Shown: one piece after another, positions 35,111 through 45,494 of the stretch
Layout: each line of letters opens with the position of its first letter
Numbering within the stretch: the stretch's first letter is position 1
Translations under genes and position numbers: made by a program
The notes under the pieces: model-generated
What the model saw: the letters and a program-made list of their open reading frames with translations, nothing else
The model's database searches: none
What the model was told of the DNA's origin: nothing
From: Vibrio albus
GTDB lineage: Bacteria; Pseudomonadota; Gammaproteobacteria; Enterobacterales; Vibrionaceae
Direction: 5' to 3'
DNA: 64,000 nucleotides
NCBI RefSeq assembly: GCF_003144035.1
Contig: NZ_QFWT01000004.1
Location: 62,001-126,000 of the forward strand

Positions 35111-36868
35111 ATGCCATCACAAAAAGAGAAACAGCCACAACTGAGTGTGACCCATGCCGGCAGCTCTTTGACGGGGGCACGCAAAGAAAATCAGGACGCC
35201 ATCCTGGTAAAGGTTCCTGAGCAGCAGGATGCGTTGGTCCATAAAGGAATCGTTGCCTGTATCGCTGATGGCGTAAGCTGTAGCGAGCACAGTCAGAAAG
35301 CCAGCCATACCGCCGTCGTTCAGTTTATCAACGACTACTACGCCACACCCGATAGCTGGAGCATCAAACACGCCGCCGGAAAGATATTAACCTCGCTTAA
35401 CAGTTGGTTGTATGTAGAAGGAGCCAAGAAGGGGCTTTCCCATAACGGGCTGGTGACCACCTTTAGCTGCCTCATTTTTAAATCGAATACCGCGCACCTG
35501 TTTCATGTCGGTGATACCCGTATATATCGCCTGCGGGACAACAAATTCAGACTGCTGACTCAAGACCATCAACGCATCAATTTTGGCAAAAGTGCCTATC
35601 TGACCCGCGCCTTGGGCATGGACAGTAAACTGGAAGTCGACTATCAGATGTTATCTCTACGGGAAGGTGACCGTTTTATCCTGACCTCTGATGGCGTGCA
35701 CGACTTTATTGATGAACGCTCCTTAGCTGAGTTTACCCGAACCTCACACAATATCGACCTGGATGAGCTGAGCCGGGAGATCTGTAACCAGGCCCTGGTG
35801 AACGGCAGCCAGGATAACCTGAGCTGTCTGATCCTGGATGTCACGCATCTTCCGCGCCATTCTGCACTGGAGCACCAGCAGCGCATCTTGTCGCGAACCA
35901 TCCCTCCGGCGATGAAAACCGGTAACCAGATTGATAACTACCGGGTAGACAAAGTGCTGTATGAAGGTGCCAGAAGCCATGTGTACCAGGTAACGGAGCT
36001 ATCCAGCGATAAACAGATGGTTCTGAAAGCGCCATCGATGCAGTACAGTGAGGACAGATCGTACCTGAGACACTTTTCCAACGAGGCCTGGGTTGGTTCC
36101 CAGATAAATAGTGAGCGGGTAATGAAGATGTACCCGACGCCCAGGGAATCCAAGTTTATCTATCAGTTATGTGAGCTGATCGAAGGTATCACCCTGCGCC
36201 AGTGGATGTACGACAACCCCAGACCTGATCTGCACAGCGTGCGTGTGATCATAGATGAGCTAGTAAAAGCGGTCCGCGTTTTTCAGCGAGCCGATATGGT
36301 ACACAGAGATCTAAAACCGGAAAACGTTATGATAAGCCACTCTGGTTCGGTCAAAATTATCGACCTGGGTGCCGTTAAAGTATCGGGATTAGAGGAGATC
36401 CTGCCAGAAAGCCCCGAAACGATTCCGCTTGGTGCCGTTAATTATATTGCACCGGAGTACATACAGACCGGCAATGCCACAACCATCTCCGACCTGTTTT
36501 CTGTAGCGGTCATCGGCTATGAGATGTTAACCGGTCAGTTACCCTATAAGGAAGTCAGGGGGCAGAACCTACAATCCGCCAGACATACCAAATGGGAATA
36601 CCGACCGATCAGTCAATGTCGTGATGACATCCCGCACTGGATAGACCTGGCATTTAAAAAAGCCACTCATCATTTGCCGCAAAGACGCTACCCGGCACTG
36701 AGTGAGTTTACGGCCGATCTCTACACACCCAATAAGTTACTGCAAAATGAAGTAAAAGAGAGCCCGCTGATACAGCGGCGTCCAGTACTGTTTTGGAAAG
36801 CAACCACGTTAATGGCTATCACTGTTGCATTGCTGGAGCTGGTATACATTTACACAAATATGCAATGA
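35111..36868 (+). CDS. Fused PP2C phosphatase / Ser-Thr protein kinase
   Basis: Residues about 10-255 are a PP2C-type phosphatase (GARKENQDAI, VACIADGVS, HVGDTRIYRL, LTSDGVHDFI, GSQDNLSCLIL). Residues about 275-535 are a Hanks-type kinase with catalytic HRDLKPENV and DLG in place of DFG (KIIDLGAVK); the usual VAIK lysine is probably in QMVLKAPS. A single C-terminal membrane helix (about 563-582) anchors it with the domains in the cytoplasm. Such bifunctional proteins occur with nitrate-assimilation genes in Pseudomonas (PA1782 next to nirB), so a role in controlling nitrate use is plausible. The targets are unknown. Confidence 0.93.
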   Translation: MPSQKEKQPQLSVTHAGSSLTGARKENQDAILVKVPEQQDALVHKGIVACIADGVSCSEHSQKASHTAVVQFINDYYATPDSWSIKHAAGKILTSLNSWLYVEGAKKGLSHNGLVTTFSCLIFKSNTAHLFHVGDTRIYRLRDNKFRLLTQDHQRINFGKSAYLTRALGMDSKLEVDYQMLSLREGDRFILTSDGVHDFIDERSLAEFTRTSHNIDLDELSREICNQALVNGSQDNLSCLILDVTHLPRHSALEHQQRILSRTIPPAMKTGNQIDNYRVDKVLYEGARSHVYQVTELSSDKQMVLKAPSMQYSEDRSYLRHFSNEAWVGSQINSERVMKMYPTPRESKFIYQLCELIEGITLRQWMYDNPRPDLHSVRVIIDELVKAVRVFQRADMVHRDLKPENVMISHSGSVKIIDLGAVKVSGLEEILPESPETIPLGAVNYIAPEYIQTGNATTISDLFSVAVIGYEMLTGQLPYKEVRGQNLQSARHTKWEYRPISQCRDDIPHWIDLAFKKATHHLPQRRYPALSEFTADLYTPNKLLQNEVKESPLIQRRPVLFWKATTLMAITVALLELVYIYTNMQ

Positions 36869-36936
36869 CGCCACCTCACAGCTCATCCTCATGAGATCTT
36901 GTTACGTTTTTAAGTTCACTCCCCTTTCATACGAGC

Positions 36937-36970
36937 AAAGGCAGTGCGTCGCTGACGTCACTGCCTTTTT
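36937..36970. terminator. Bidirectional terminator between kinase and BCCT genes
   Basis: AAAGGCAGTG / CACTGCCTTT stem with 12-nt loop, T run on the plus strand and A run before it; serves two convergent genes. Confidence 0.75.
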
Positions 36971-37023
36971 AGAATGATACTTATTAGGGCACGCCCTAAT
37001 ATGAGTTTTTTACTGGCCGGTAC

Positions 37024-38625
37024 TTATCGGTATAAGTGCTTCTCAGTTTTCAGGCCAATATATAAGCTCCAGCACATCGCAATCAGGACAAAGGTAAATG
37101 GCAGCCCTGTGGTAATGGCTCCGGCCTGAAGTGCAGACAACGCATCAGCGCCCCCACCAAGCAGCAGAGCAATCGCGATCACACCTTCGGCTATTGCCCA
37201 GAATATTCTCTGTACCACAGGTACTTCCAGTTTGCCTCCGGCGGTAATGCTGTCAATAACCAGAGAACCCGAGTCAGAAGAGGTCACAAAGAACACCAGC
37301 ACCAGCAGAATGGCAACCATAGAAAGCATGCCAGACATCGGCAGGTTATCAAACATCTGGAACATAGCCACAGAAACATCACTGATGCCGTTGGCTAATT
37401 CACCCACGCTTGAAGTTGCCTGGTCTAACGCCGTACCACCCATGATGCTCAGCCAGATAAGCGTGACGATAGTCGGAACCAGCAGTACTGCGGTAATAAA
37501 TTCGCGAACGGTCCGTCCTTTTGATACGCGAGCGATAAACATACCCACAAATGGTGACCAGGATACCCACCATGCCCAGTAAAAGACCGTCCAGCCATGG
37601 AACCAGTCCGTATCTTCACGTCCTATCCAGGATGACAAAGATACAAAGTTTTCAGCGTAACCCGCGGTAATATCTCCAACGGTGTCAAAGATGCTGAGTG
37701 TCGGCCCAACCGCGACAATAATCGCCACCAGCCCCACGGCAACAAGCATATTAATATTACTGAGCAGTTTTACGCCCCCGTCCAGCCCGCGGACCACGGA
37801 AAATGTAGCAATTCCGGTTACGATGACAATGAAGGTGATTTGCGTAGACAGGCCGTTAGAAATACCGAACAGGTAATTTAACCCCCCGGCGGCCTGCTGG
37901 GCTCCAAAGCCTAACGATGTTGCCAGCCCGAAAATAGTCGCCAGCACTGCCAGAATATCAATAAAGTGCCCAATGCCTCCCCAGACTCGTTCACCAAAAA
38001 TAGGGAAAAAAGCGGATCGGATGGTTAATGGTAACCCTTTATTATAGGTGAAAAAGGCCAAAGCCAAACCTACGACGGCATAAATCCCCCAGGGATGAAG
38101 CCCCCAGTGGTACATGGTGGCACTCAGCGCCATCTGTCTTGCTTCTTCTGTACGGGCTGACACATTCAGCGGCGTTCCATACCAGTCGGTGTAGTAAGCC
38201 ACAGGTTCAGCCACACTCCAGAACATCAGGCCAATACCCATCCCGGCGGCAAATAACATACTGAACCACGACAGGAAAGAAAACTCCGGTTTTGCATCAA
38301 CTCCGCCCAAACGAATTCTGCCGACAGGTGAAACCAGCAAAAATAAGCAAAAAACAATAAAAAGGTTACACCCTGCCATAAACAACCAGTCAAAATTATT
38401 AATTGACCAGTTCCGGGAAAGCGTAAAAACGTCTTTTGCACCTTCCGGGAAGCTTAATGTTAAAACAATGAACAATAAGATCAGCCCGGCGCTCACTCCG
38501 AATACCGGGTTGTGGATATCCATCCCCCAAAGCTTAACGTTATCCTGACCGGTACAATAATCCGTGTTGTACTTTATTTGGGTGACAGCAACGTCACCTT
38601 CTGAATAATCGAGTATGCTTTTCAT
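37024..38625 (-). CDS. BCCT-family betaine/choline-type transporter
   Basis: Sodium- or proton-coupled importer of quaternary ammonium compounds, 533 aa with 12 membrane segments. The BCCT signature is WTVFYWAWWVSWSPFVGMF followed by IARVSKGRTVREF near residue 350, and the aromatic substrate box is nearby. It is the last gene of the run dipeptidase-V4R-dgcA-dgcB-etfA-etfB and about 100 bp after etfB, so it probably supplies glycine betaine or dimethylglycine to this pathway. It is too short for a long regulatory C-terminus, suggesting a catabolic rather than osmosensing role. Confidence 0.93.
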   Translation of the reverse strand: MKSILDYSEGDVAVTQIKYNTDYCTGQDNVKLWGMDIHNPVFGVSAGLILLFIVLTLSFPEGAKDVFTLSRNWSINNFDWLFMAGCNLFIVFCLFLLVSPVGRIRLGGVDAKPEFSFLSWFSMLFAAGMGIGLMFWSVAEPVAYYTDWYGTPLNVSARTEEARQMALSATMYHWGLHPWGIYAVVGLALAFFTYNKGLPLTIRSAFFPIFGERVWGGIGHFIDILAVLATIFGLATSLGFGAQQAAGGLNYLFGISNGLSTQITFIVIVTGIATFSVVRGLDGGVKLLSNINMLVAVGLVAIIVAVGPTLSIFDTVGDITAGYAENFVSLSSWIGREDTDWFHGWTVFYWAWWVSWSPFVGMFIARVSKGRTVREFITAVLLVPTIVTLIWLSIMGGTALDQATSSVGELANGISDVSVAMFQMFDNLPMSGMLSMVAILLVLVFFVTSSDSGSLVIDSITAGGKLEVPVVQRIFWAIAEGVIAIALLLGGGADALSALQAGAITTGLPFTFVLIAMCWSLYIGLKTEKHLYR

Positions 38626-38727
38626 TCGATCCCTCTTTACATTATCTGTTTAACAAATGTTTGTTTAACTAAGAGTTAGAAATACAAACTCATTCCGGTA
38701 CTTCCTGTAATCCTGAATGAGCTCACG

Positions 38728-39525
38728 TCATCGGTGAATAACGCCTTCTTCAAGCAGCAGGTCGAACACTGCCTGAGCCATTTCACTCACCGGTTTATCT
38801 TTTAGTACGCGTCCTCCTGATGATTCTGTTTTGGCCGTAGCCGCCTTGAAGCGATCGGCGGCGCTTTTCGCCTTAACCACTTTCAGGCGTTTTAATTTTG
38901 GTTTTGCTTCTGTTTCTTCCCAGCTCTGCCGCACCTGATCAGGCACTGCTTCCCCAACCATGCGCGCTTCTATGTCACAGTGGCGTGCCCGGCCGTAAGC
39001 ACTTTGCCGTGGAGCCTTTGCGGCCATATCGACACTGGCGACAAAGGGTAGCGTCACGCTAACGGCCCGGCGTTGCCCTCTGGGTAGCGCCTGAAGCACT
39101 TTGGCCCTGCCGTTTTCAATGGAAAGTATTTCAGCAATGCCCATTACAATCGGGCAATTCAGTCTCTGAGCCAGAAAGAAAGGCAGTAAGCCTGATGACT
39201 CACCGCTCTCTGAGCGCCCGCCGGTCAGCAGAATATCGGGCATGTTGTCCTGAAAATACTGCGTCAGGGTCACGACTGCATCGGCCTCCTCCGGCTGGCC
39301 TAACACCCGGATAGCGGGTAAGCCCATACCGGCGTAATAAGCCAGAGCCGGGTCTTCGGGGCTTCCGGCATGCACCACTTCCAGTGATCCGTTTTCCATT
39401 GCCAGCCCAAGCTCGACAGCACGGGCATCACTCATTGCCCTGCGCGGTCTTCCGGTATCAGGATGGGCCCCAACCGATACCAGAGCACTGATTTTCAATG
39501 CTTGTACATCATCGTTATGCGGCAT
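38728..39525 (-). CDS. etfB: Electron transfer flavoprotein beta-type subunit
   Basis: Takes electrons from dimethylglycine demethylase. The middle shows the ETF beta pattern (DILLTGGRSESGESSGLLPFF, LNCPIVMGIAEI). It corresponds in place to the ETF-like gene of the Pseudomonas dgc cluster. At 265 aa it is the normal length, with a Lys-rich region (about 205-235) near the end. Its start overlaps the end of etfA by 11 bp, so the two are translationally coupled and made together. Confidence 0.88.
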   Translation of the reverse strand: MPHNDDVQALKISALVSVGAHPDTGRPRRAMSDARAVELGLAMENGSLEVVHAGSPEDPALAYYAGMGLPAIRVLGQPEEADAVVTLTQYFQDNMPDILLTGGRSESGESSGLLPFFLAQRLNCPIVMGIAEILSIENGRAKVLQALPRGQRRAVSVTLPFVASVDMAAKAPRQSAYGRARHCDIEARMVGEAVPDQVRQSWEETEAKPKLKRLKVVKAKSAADRFKAATAKTESSGGRVLKDKPVSEMAQAVFDLLLEEGVIHR

Positions 39526-40762
39526 CTTTCACTTCCTCCCGTTGATAGCGTTCCATCAGGCTGATTAACTCAGACAACAACTCATTGCTGTCGGCAATCA
39601 CGCTAAGATCGGCGCGTTTCACCATGTCACAGCCAGGATCGGTATTCACTGCCACGACTTTTTCACAGGCACCAATCCCCTGCAGGTGCTGGATCGCACC
39701 GGAGATACCGACGGCTAAATAGAGACGAGCGCTAACCCAGCTACCGGTTGCCCCGACCTGCCGGTGTCTTGGCATAAACCCATCATCGACCGCCACACGG
39801 CTGGCCCCTTCAGTTGCGCCCAGTACGTCCGCGGCACGATGGAATTGTTCCCAGTCATGAATACCATTACCTGCCGAGAGTATGAATTCAGCTTCGGTAA
39901 GAGGTATGGACTGAGGATCCACTGCGATCTGTCCCAGATCGTCGATATGGTTCTCAGGTTCAACGGTGATATCAAGCTCAACCGGAGCCGCCTCATGCCG
40001 GGTTTCATCGATCGGAAGCGCACACTCCTCAGCCAGCAACAGCATTCTTGGTGTCTCACGCTTAATGTCATGCCGCCCGCCGGAAGCACGGCAAACCGTT
40101 TCTTCCGTCGTGACCTGCCAGGCCTGCGTCGCCGGCCGTTCATGCAGTTCCGCCGCAAGACGGGCACCGAGTTCAAACCCGCCGCTGATGCTGTCCGGGA
40201 ACAGCCAGTGCTTCGGCGCAAAGCGATCATCAACTGCCTTAAGCATCTGCACTTTGTCTTCCGGACAGTAATCAGCAAAACGCTCATCAGGAATAGTCAG
40301 CAAACGGTCAACACCGGCCGTATCAAACTGGGTTTCTTTATGCGGACCAAAGATAATCGCCATGACGGCTCCTTCACCCTGCCCCTGATACTCCTTAACC
40401 AGTTTATGGGCCTGCCCTAAGATATCCCGGTCATGACTGGTGAGGCGTCCTCCGGACATATCAGGCACCACCGTAATATAGAAATCCGGTTCCGTTACCT
40501 GATGCAGCGGCAGGAGCACTTCCTGACGGGCAATCGTACGAGCCGATCCCGACAAGGAAGACACATTGCTGCCATTCAGTCTGTCGATACGTTTAATACC
40601 ATTGGGACCGATAAACCCTTCCCGGTGAGGGTAGCGGCGGATCACTCCGCCAGGCCCACGCTCTTGTGTCGGTAGCGTCACCAGGCTGGCATGTTCCGGG
40701 TGCAGCCGGTTACGGAGGATCCATTCTGCGCGGCGATCGCGACGAATTATGATGTCATTCAT
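39515..40762 (-). CDS. etfA: Electron transfer flavoprotein alpha-type subunit
   Basis: Partner of the beta subunit. The C-terminal FAD-binding domain is visible: EFILSAGNGI, then GASRVAVDDGFMPRHRQVGATG, GSWVSARLYLAVGISGAIQH and VAVNTDPGCDMVKRADLSV. The N-terminal part is longer than in respiratory EtfA (415 aa in total), as in ETF-like proteins of betaine gene clusters. AGGAG precedes the ATG. dgcB lies 12 bp upstream. Confidence 0.9.
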   Translation of the reverse strand: MNDIIIRRDRRAEWILRNRLHPEHASLVTLPTQERGPGGVIRRYPHREGFIGPNGIKRIDRLNGSNVSSLSGSARTIARQEVLLPLHQVTEPDFYITVVPDMSGGRLTSHDRDILGQAHKLVKEYQGQGEGAVMAIIFGPHKETQFDTAGVDRLLTIPDERFADYCPEDKVQMLKAVDDRFAPKHWLFPDSISGGFELGARLAAELHERPATQAWQVTTEETVCRASGGRHDIKRETPRMLLLAEECALPIDETRHEAAPVELDITVEPENHIDDLGQIAVDPQSIPLTEAEFILSAGNGIHDWEQFHRAADVLGATEGASRVAVDDGFMPRHRQVGATGSWVSARLYLAVGISGAIQHLQGIGACEKVVAVNTDPGCDMVKRADLSVIADSNELLSELISLMERYQREEVKDAA

Positions 40763-40774
40763 TCCTTTCTCCCC

Positions 40775-42736
40775 CTACACGGTTTCCGGTTGTTTTTCCG
40801 GAGACCAGACATCCACACTGTCCGTACTTTCAGAAACGTCTATCAGTGCCTCAGCCACCAGCTCAGCAATATCTTTCACCTCTGGTCTTGGCTCTACGAC
40901 CCCTTCGAGCATGGCGGTACACTGCTGACAACCAACGGCGACCAGTTCCGCCCCGGTTTCCCGGATGTCTTCCATTCTCATGTCAGCGATACGTTGTTCG
41001 CCCGGAATGTCACTGATCGGTGCGCCTCCACCACCGCCACAGCAGCGGGAGCGGAACCCGGAGCGTTCCATTTCAGAGATTTCAATGCCCAGTTGTTTCA
41101 GCAGAGAACGAGGCGATTCATACTCTCCGTTATAGCGGCCGAGGTAACAGGGATCATGGTAGGTTGCTTTGATGTCCTGATACGGACGCAGATGAATCAG
41201 ACCTTTCTCAACCAGTTGATTGATAAATGTCGTGTGATGCCATACCTGATACCCGGGCTTTTCATCCGCTGGATAAAAGTCCGGGTATTCATTTTTAAGG
41301 CAGTGGAAGGCGTGTGGATCGGTTGTCACGATACAGTCAAACTCATACTTCGACAGCGTAGCGATATTGCGCTTTGCAAGACGCTGGAATGTCGCGTCAT
41401 CACCTAACCGGCGTGCGACATCACCACTGTCGAGCTCTTCATCGCCAAGAATAGCCACATCCAGATTAGCCGCCTTCATCACTTTCACAAAGGCTTTCAG
41501 GATGCGCTGGCTACGCATGTCAAATGCGCCATCAGAGACCCAGAACAGTACATCAGCCCGTTTCACTTCCGACATCAGTTTCAGGTCCTGATCGACCGCC
41601 CAGTGAGAGCGTTTCTTCGGCGCATGTCCGTTAGGGTTGTCCGTAAATATCAGGTTCTCCAGCACCTCGACACCTTTTTCCGGTGTTTCGCCTTTCTCCA
41701 GAGTGAGGAAACGACGCATATCCACCACGGCATCCACATGCTCGATCATCATCGGACACTCTTCAACGCAGGCCCGGCAGGTCGTACATGACCACAAGGT
41801 GTCAGCATTCACGACACCACCGACGATAGGGTTATGAGCACCGCCGGAACCACACCCGACCTCTTTGCCTGGGTGCGGACTGCCGGCATAGCGTTTGTCC
41901 GTGCCGCCGGCAAGCCCGACCACCATGTCCTGAATCAGTTTTTTCGGGTTCAGCGGTTGCCCGGCAGCAAAGGCGGGACACACCGCCTCACACCGGCCAC
42001 ACTGAACACAGGCATCAAAACCGAGCAGCTGGTTCCATTTAAAGTCTTCCGGCTTCTCTACACCCAGTTTTGCTGCGGAAAGGTCCACCGGCTTCAGACC
42101 GGTTGAACGGCCTCCGCCAAACCGCTCTGGACGGCGGTGAAATGCCAGGTGTAACGAACCGGCAAAGGCGTGTTTCATCGGGCCACCCCAGCCCATGCCG
42201 AGGAACATTTCACCAATGCCCCAGATAATGCCGGCGATTAAGACAGCATTAACCACCCAGTTTAACGATCCCTCAGGAAGCAGACCGGATACCGGCAGGG
42301 TCATCAGGAAGAAGCTGACAGAAAAGACCAGCAAGCTCTTACGAAGCCTCATCCATGGTCCTTTGGACAATCTGGACGGAGGATTCATTCTACGGCGATA
42401 TACGGATAGTGCTCCCACAAACATGAGAGCAAGTGACCCGAGCAGCAGCCAGGAGACGATGTCCGAAGTAACGCCAAACAGGTGTACAGTTAAAATAAGT
42501 ACCACCGATAAGACAAATCCCCCCGCCGTCGCAACGTGCGTATTAGACATCACTTTATCGCGGGCCACTACATGGTGCAGGTCCACCAGATACCGACGGG
42601 GCATTGAAGCCAGACCAGACCAGAACGCTACTCGCTCTTTCTGGCCCCGACGCCACATTCGAATGCGTCGCCACATTCCAATGACCGTCAGCGCAATGGC
42701 GGTCATAAGCAGGATGGGAAGTAACTCCAGGTTCAT
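40775..42736 (-). CDS. dgcB: Dimethylglycine catabolism Fe-S protein DgcB
   Basis: Membrane-bound iron-sulfur protein that passes electrons of dimethylglycine oxidation onward. N-terminal membrane helices (about 5-20, 70-110 and 135-185) precede two [4Fe-4S] ferredoxin motifs (CVQCGRCEAVCP and CTTCRACVEECP) and a C-terminal Cys-rich HdrB/GlpC-type region (CYLGRYNGEY, then RCCGGGGG). Length 653 aa. AAGGAGG precedes the ATG. It lies 9 bp after dgcA. Confidence 0.92.
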   Translation of the reverse strand: MNLELLPILLMTAIALTVIGMWRRIRMWRRGQKERVAFWSGLASMPRRYLVDLHHVVARDKVMSNTHVATAGGFVLSVVLILTVHLFGVTSDIVSWLLLGSLALMFVGALSVYRRRMNPPSRLSKGPWMRLRKSLLVFSVSFFLMTLPVSGLLPEGSLNWVVNAVLIAGIIWGIGEMFLGMGWGGPMKHAFAGSLHLAFHRRPERFGGGRSTGLKPVDLSAAKLGVEKPEDFKWNQLLGFDACVQCGRCEAVCPAFAAGQPLNPKKLIQDMVVGLAGGTDKRYAGSPHPGKEVGCGSGGAHNPIVGGVVNADTLWSCTTCRACVEECPMMIEHVDAVVDMRRFLTLEKGETPEKGVEVLENLIFTDNPNGHAPKKRSHWAVDQDLKLMSEVKRADVLFWVSDGAFDMRSQRILKAFVKVMKAANLDVAILGDEELDSGDVARRLGDDATFQRLAKRNIATLSKYEFDCIVTTDPHAFHCLKNEYPDFYPADEKPGYQVWHHTTFINQLVEKGLIHLRPYQDIKATYHDPCYLGRYNGEYESPRSLLKQLGIEISEMERSGFRSRCCGGGGGAPISDIPGEQRIADMRMEDIRETGAELVAVGCQQCTAMLEGVVEPRPEVKDIAELVAEALIDVSESTDSVDVWSPEKQPETV

Positions 42737-42745
42737 ACGCCCTCC

Positions 42746-44809
42746 TTATAAATCCTTGCACAAACGTAAGGCATCATAGATTGCAGCATGGGTATTACGC
42801 TGTGATACGCAGTCCCCCAGACGCCACAGGATCATCCCTTCTTTCTGCTCAGATAAAACAGGCTGTACCGCTGACGCAAACAAGGCTTCAGTATCAATCT
42901 GCCCTTTATTGACTGACTCGGCCTTTAGCTCGTAGTAGAGCGCTTCGTTAGGACGGGTGCCGTTTTCAATCACAACCTGATCAACCACCCGCTCCTCTTT
43001 CTGACCGGTGTACTCGTTCTCCAGTAACGCAATCAGGTTCTCACCTTCCCGGTACACTTTCTCCAGAGCCAGATCGGAGGTCATGATGACTTCTTTCTCA
43101 TACAGGCTGCGGTAGTAAGTCGGGAAGGTAGTACCACCAATGCCGACACCCGGTTTGATATCATCCGTCACCAGCTCAACTTTGGCTCCTTTAGAGGTCA
43201 GATAATCTGCCGCTGACATGCCTGAGAATTCACAGATGGTATCGAATATCAGTACGTTCTTGCCCGGTTCCACGGTTCCGTTCAGGATGTCCCAGGTAGA
43301 CACCACCAGCCCTTCTTCCGCGCCCCATTCAGGGTTCTGTTCAATAAACGGCGTTCCACCCGTGGCAAGAATACAGACATCCGGTTTCAGCTCCCGGATC
43401 ATTCCGGCATCGGCTGCCATGCCTAGCTGAACATCAACCCCTAAACGGTTAATTTCCATTGCCAGCCAGCGGGTAATACCGGCCATTTGATCACGCTGTG
43501 GTGCTTTGGCCGCAATATTAATTTGTCCGCCCAGTTCTTCGGATTTCTCGATAAGCGTCACCTTATGGCCTCGCTCTGCGGCAACACGAGCCGCTTCCAG
43601 ACCACCGGGACCACCGCCGATCACCACAACATTACGTACCGGACCTGTCGTTTTTTCGATGATATGAGGCATGCCCATATGCTCGCGGGAGGTGGCCGCA
43701 TTCTGAATACACAGTACGTCCAGCCCCATATACTGACGGTCAATACAGTAGTTTGCCCCGACGCACTGACGGATTTGATCCGTCTGATTCAGTTTGATCT
43801 TGGTAATCAGGTGCGGGTCAGCAATATGCGCCCTTGTCATACCGACAAAGTCGACATAGCCGCCTTCCAGTATCCTCTTGGCCTGATTAGGATCTTTGAT
43901 ATTCTGCGCATGAATAACCGGAACCGACACCACCTCTTTAATGCCGGCGGCCAGGTGCAGGAAAGGCTCTGGCGGATAGCTCATGTTCGGGATGACGTTA
44001 GCCAGTGTATTGTGAGTATCACAGCCGGAGCCCACCACACCAAAGTAGTCGACCATGCCAGTGGCATCGTAGTACGCCGCGATCTCTTTCATATCATCGT
44101 GCGACAAGCCATCAGGGTGGAACTCATCACCGGTAATTCGCATACCCACCACAAAATCCGGGCCTACAGCTTCACGCACCGCTTTCAGCACTTCCATACC
44201 AAAGCGCATTCGGTTTTCAAAGCTCCCGCCCCACTGGTCGGTACGTTTGTTTACCCGAGGCGACCAGAACTGGTCAATCATATGCTGGTGTACGGCAGAC
44301 AGTTCTACACCGTCCAGACCACCTTCTTTGGCGCGGACTGCCGCTTTGGCAAAATCCCCGACAATGCGCCAGATCTCTTCTTCCTCAATGGTTTTACAGG
44401 TGGCGCGGTGTACCGGCTCGCGAATACCGGATGGTGACATCAGGTTTGGCCAGTGCTCACCGTCCCAGCGTGAGCGACGCCCCATGTGGGTGATCTGGAT
44501 CATGATCTTGCCGCCATGCTTATGCACCGCATCCGCCAGATTCTGGAAATGAGGAATGATTCTGTCGGTAGACAAATTAACTGAACTCCACCAGCTTTGA
44601 GGACTGTCGATAGATACGACACTGGAGCCGCCACAAATACAAAGGCCGCACCCGCCTTTGGCCTTCTCTTCGTAGTACTTAACGTATCGGTCGGTAGTCA
44701 TACCGCCATCAGTCGCATACACCTCTGCATGCGCTGTACTGACAACCCGGTTACGGATGGTCGTTTTGTTAATCTTTAATGGTTGGAACAGAATATCAAA
44801 CTGAGACAT
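42746..44809 (-). CDS. dgcA: Dimethylglycine demethylase subunit DgcA
   Basis: Flavin/iron-sulfur oxidoreductase of the trimethylamine dehydrogenase family, converting dimethylglycine to sarcosine. An OYE-type FMN TIM barrel occupies residues about 1-345, a Cys cluster follows (CVGANYC, then VLCIQNAATSRE) and then the FAD/NAD domains starting at VVVIGGGPGGLEAARVAAERG near residue 390. The length of 687 aa matches the family. AGAGG lies upstream of the ATG. Operon with dgcB. Confidence 0.93.
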   Translation of the reverse strand: MSQFDILFQPLKINKTTIRNRVVSTAHAEVYATDGGMTTDRYVKYYEEKAKGGCGLCICGGSSVVSIDSPQSWWSSVNLSTDRIIPHFQNLADAVHKHGGKIMIQITHMGRRSRWDGEHWPNLMSPSGIREPVHRATCKTIEEEEIWRIVGDFAKAAVRAKEGGLDGVELSAVHQHMIDQFWSPRVNKRTDQWGGSFENRMRFGMEVLKAVREAVGPDFVVGMRITGDEFHPDGLSHDDMKEIAAYYDATGMVDYFGVVGSGCDTHNTLANVIPNMSYPPEPFLHLAAGIKEVVSVPVIHAQNIKDPNQAKRILEGGYVDFVGMTRAHIADPHLITKIKLNQTDQIRQCVGANYCIDRQYMGLDVLCIQNAATSREHMGMPHIIEKTTGPVRNVVVIGGGPGGLEAARVAAERGHKVTLIEKSEELGGQINIAAKAPQRDQMAGITRWLAMEINRLGVDVQLGMAADAGMIRELKPDVCILATGGTPFIEQNPEWGAEEGLVVSTWDILNGTVEPGKNVLIFDTICEFSGMSAADYLTSKGAKVELVTDDIKPGVGIGGTTFPTYYRSLYEKEVIMTSDLALEKVYREGENLIALLENEYTGQKEERVVDQVVIENGTRPNEALYYELKAESVNKGQIDTEALFASAVQPVLSEQKEGMILWRLGDCVSQRNTHAAIYDALRLCKDL

Positions 44810-44902
44810 ACTTCACCTCTGTACCAGTCTTACCCTTTTCAGGATAAGGACCGTCTTCCTTGACAATATTTATAATATTTTTAGCTTCGTGATTAAGGCG
44901 TC

Positions 44903-45439
44903 CTAAGACGCCACGGGAGCAACAGTAAACAGGCCATGCGAACAACCTTCCTCGGCAGCGCTTTGCACCTGAACAGCTTTGGTTTTAATGGAATTCCCCA
45001 TGCTTTCCGCGATTTGATCCAGTGCGCCGGCAAACCATCCGGTAAACATGTATTCGACTTTACGGTTCACTTTCCCGTACTGATAAACGAAACATGAGTT
45101 ATCTAAACGAACCTCAGCTTCGCCTTTCTCAATATCGAGGTACTCTATCGTGAACAGCCCCCAGCCACGCTGAGACAGACGTTTCATGTAGTGCTCAAAG
45201 ATCTCCTCTCCTGCCAGACCATGTTCTTCCGCTTCTTTTTCACACCAGTAGTAAGCGGATTTATAGCCGGCTTTATAAAGAATCTCGGCGTAACGTTCCG
45301 CTCCGATTTCTTCTTCGATAGCCATATGGTTATTCACAAAAAAATGTCTTGGTACATAAAGCATCGGTAAGGCGTCGGTTGTCCATACGCCCGTTTCATC
45401 GTCCACCAAAATTGGCATTTCAGGTGCGTGTACACTCAT
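44903..45439 (-). CDS. DUF5943 / V4R-like protein of betaine clusters
   Basis: A 178-aa soluble protein of the type encoded between the dipeptidase and dgcA in Pseudomonas betaine clusters (PA5397-like). It resembles 4-vinyl-reductase/V4R small-molecule-binding folds: GYKSAYYWCEKEAEEHG, then RGWGLFTIEYLD and a C-terminal stretch with Cys at EEGCSHGLF. The biochemical role is unknown. Strict co-localisation with dgcAB suggests a helper role. Confidence 0.8.
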   Translation of the reverse strand: MSVHAPEMPILVDDETGVWTTDALPMLYVPRHFFVNNHMAIEEEIGAERYAEILYKAGYKSAYYWCEKEAEEHGLAGEEIFEHYMKRLSQRGWGLFTIEYLDIEKGEAEVRLDNSCFVYQYGKVNRKVEYMFTGWFAGALDQIAESMGNSIKTKAVQVQSAAEEGCSHGLFTVAPVAS

Positions 45440-45494
45440 GTTGAATACTCCCTTTCTATTCCTTTATATTCCGATTTGTTCTGTTTGAACGGGG

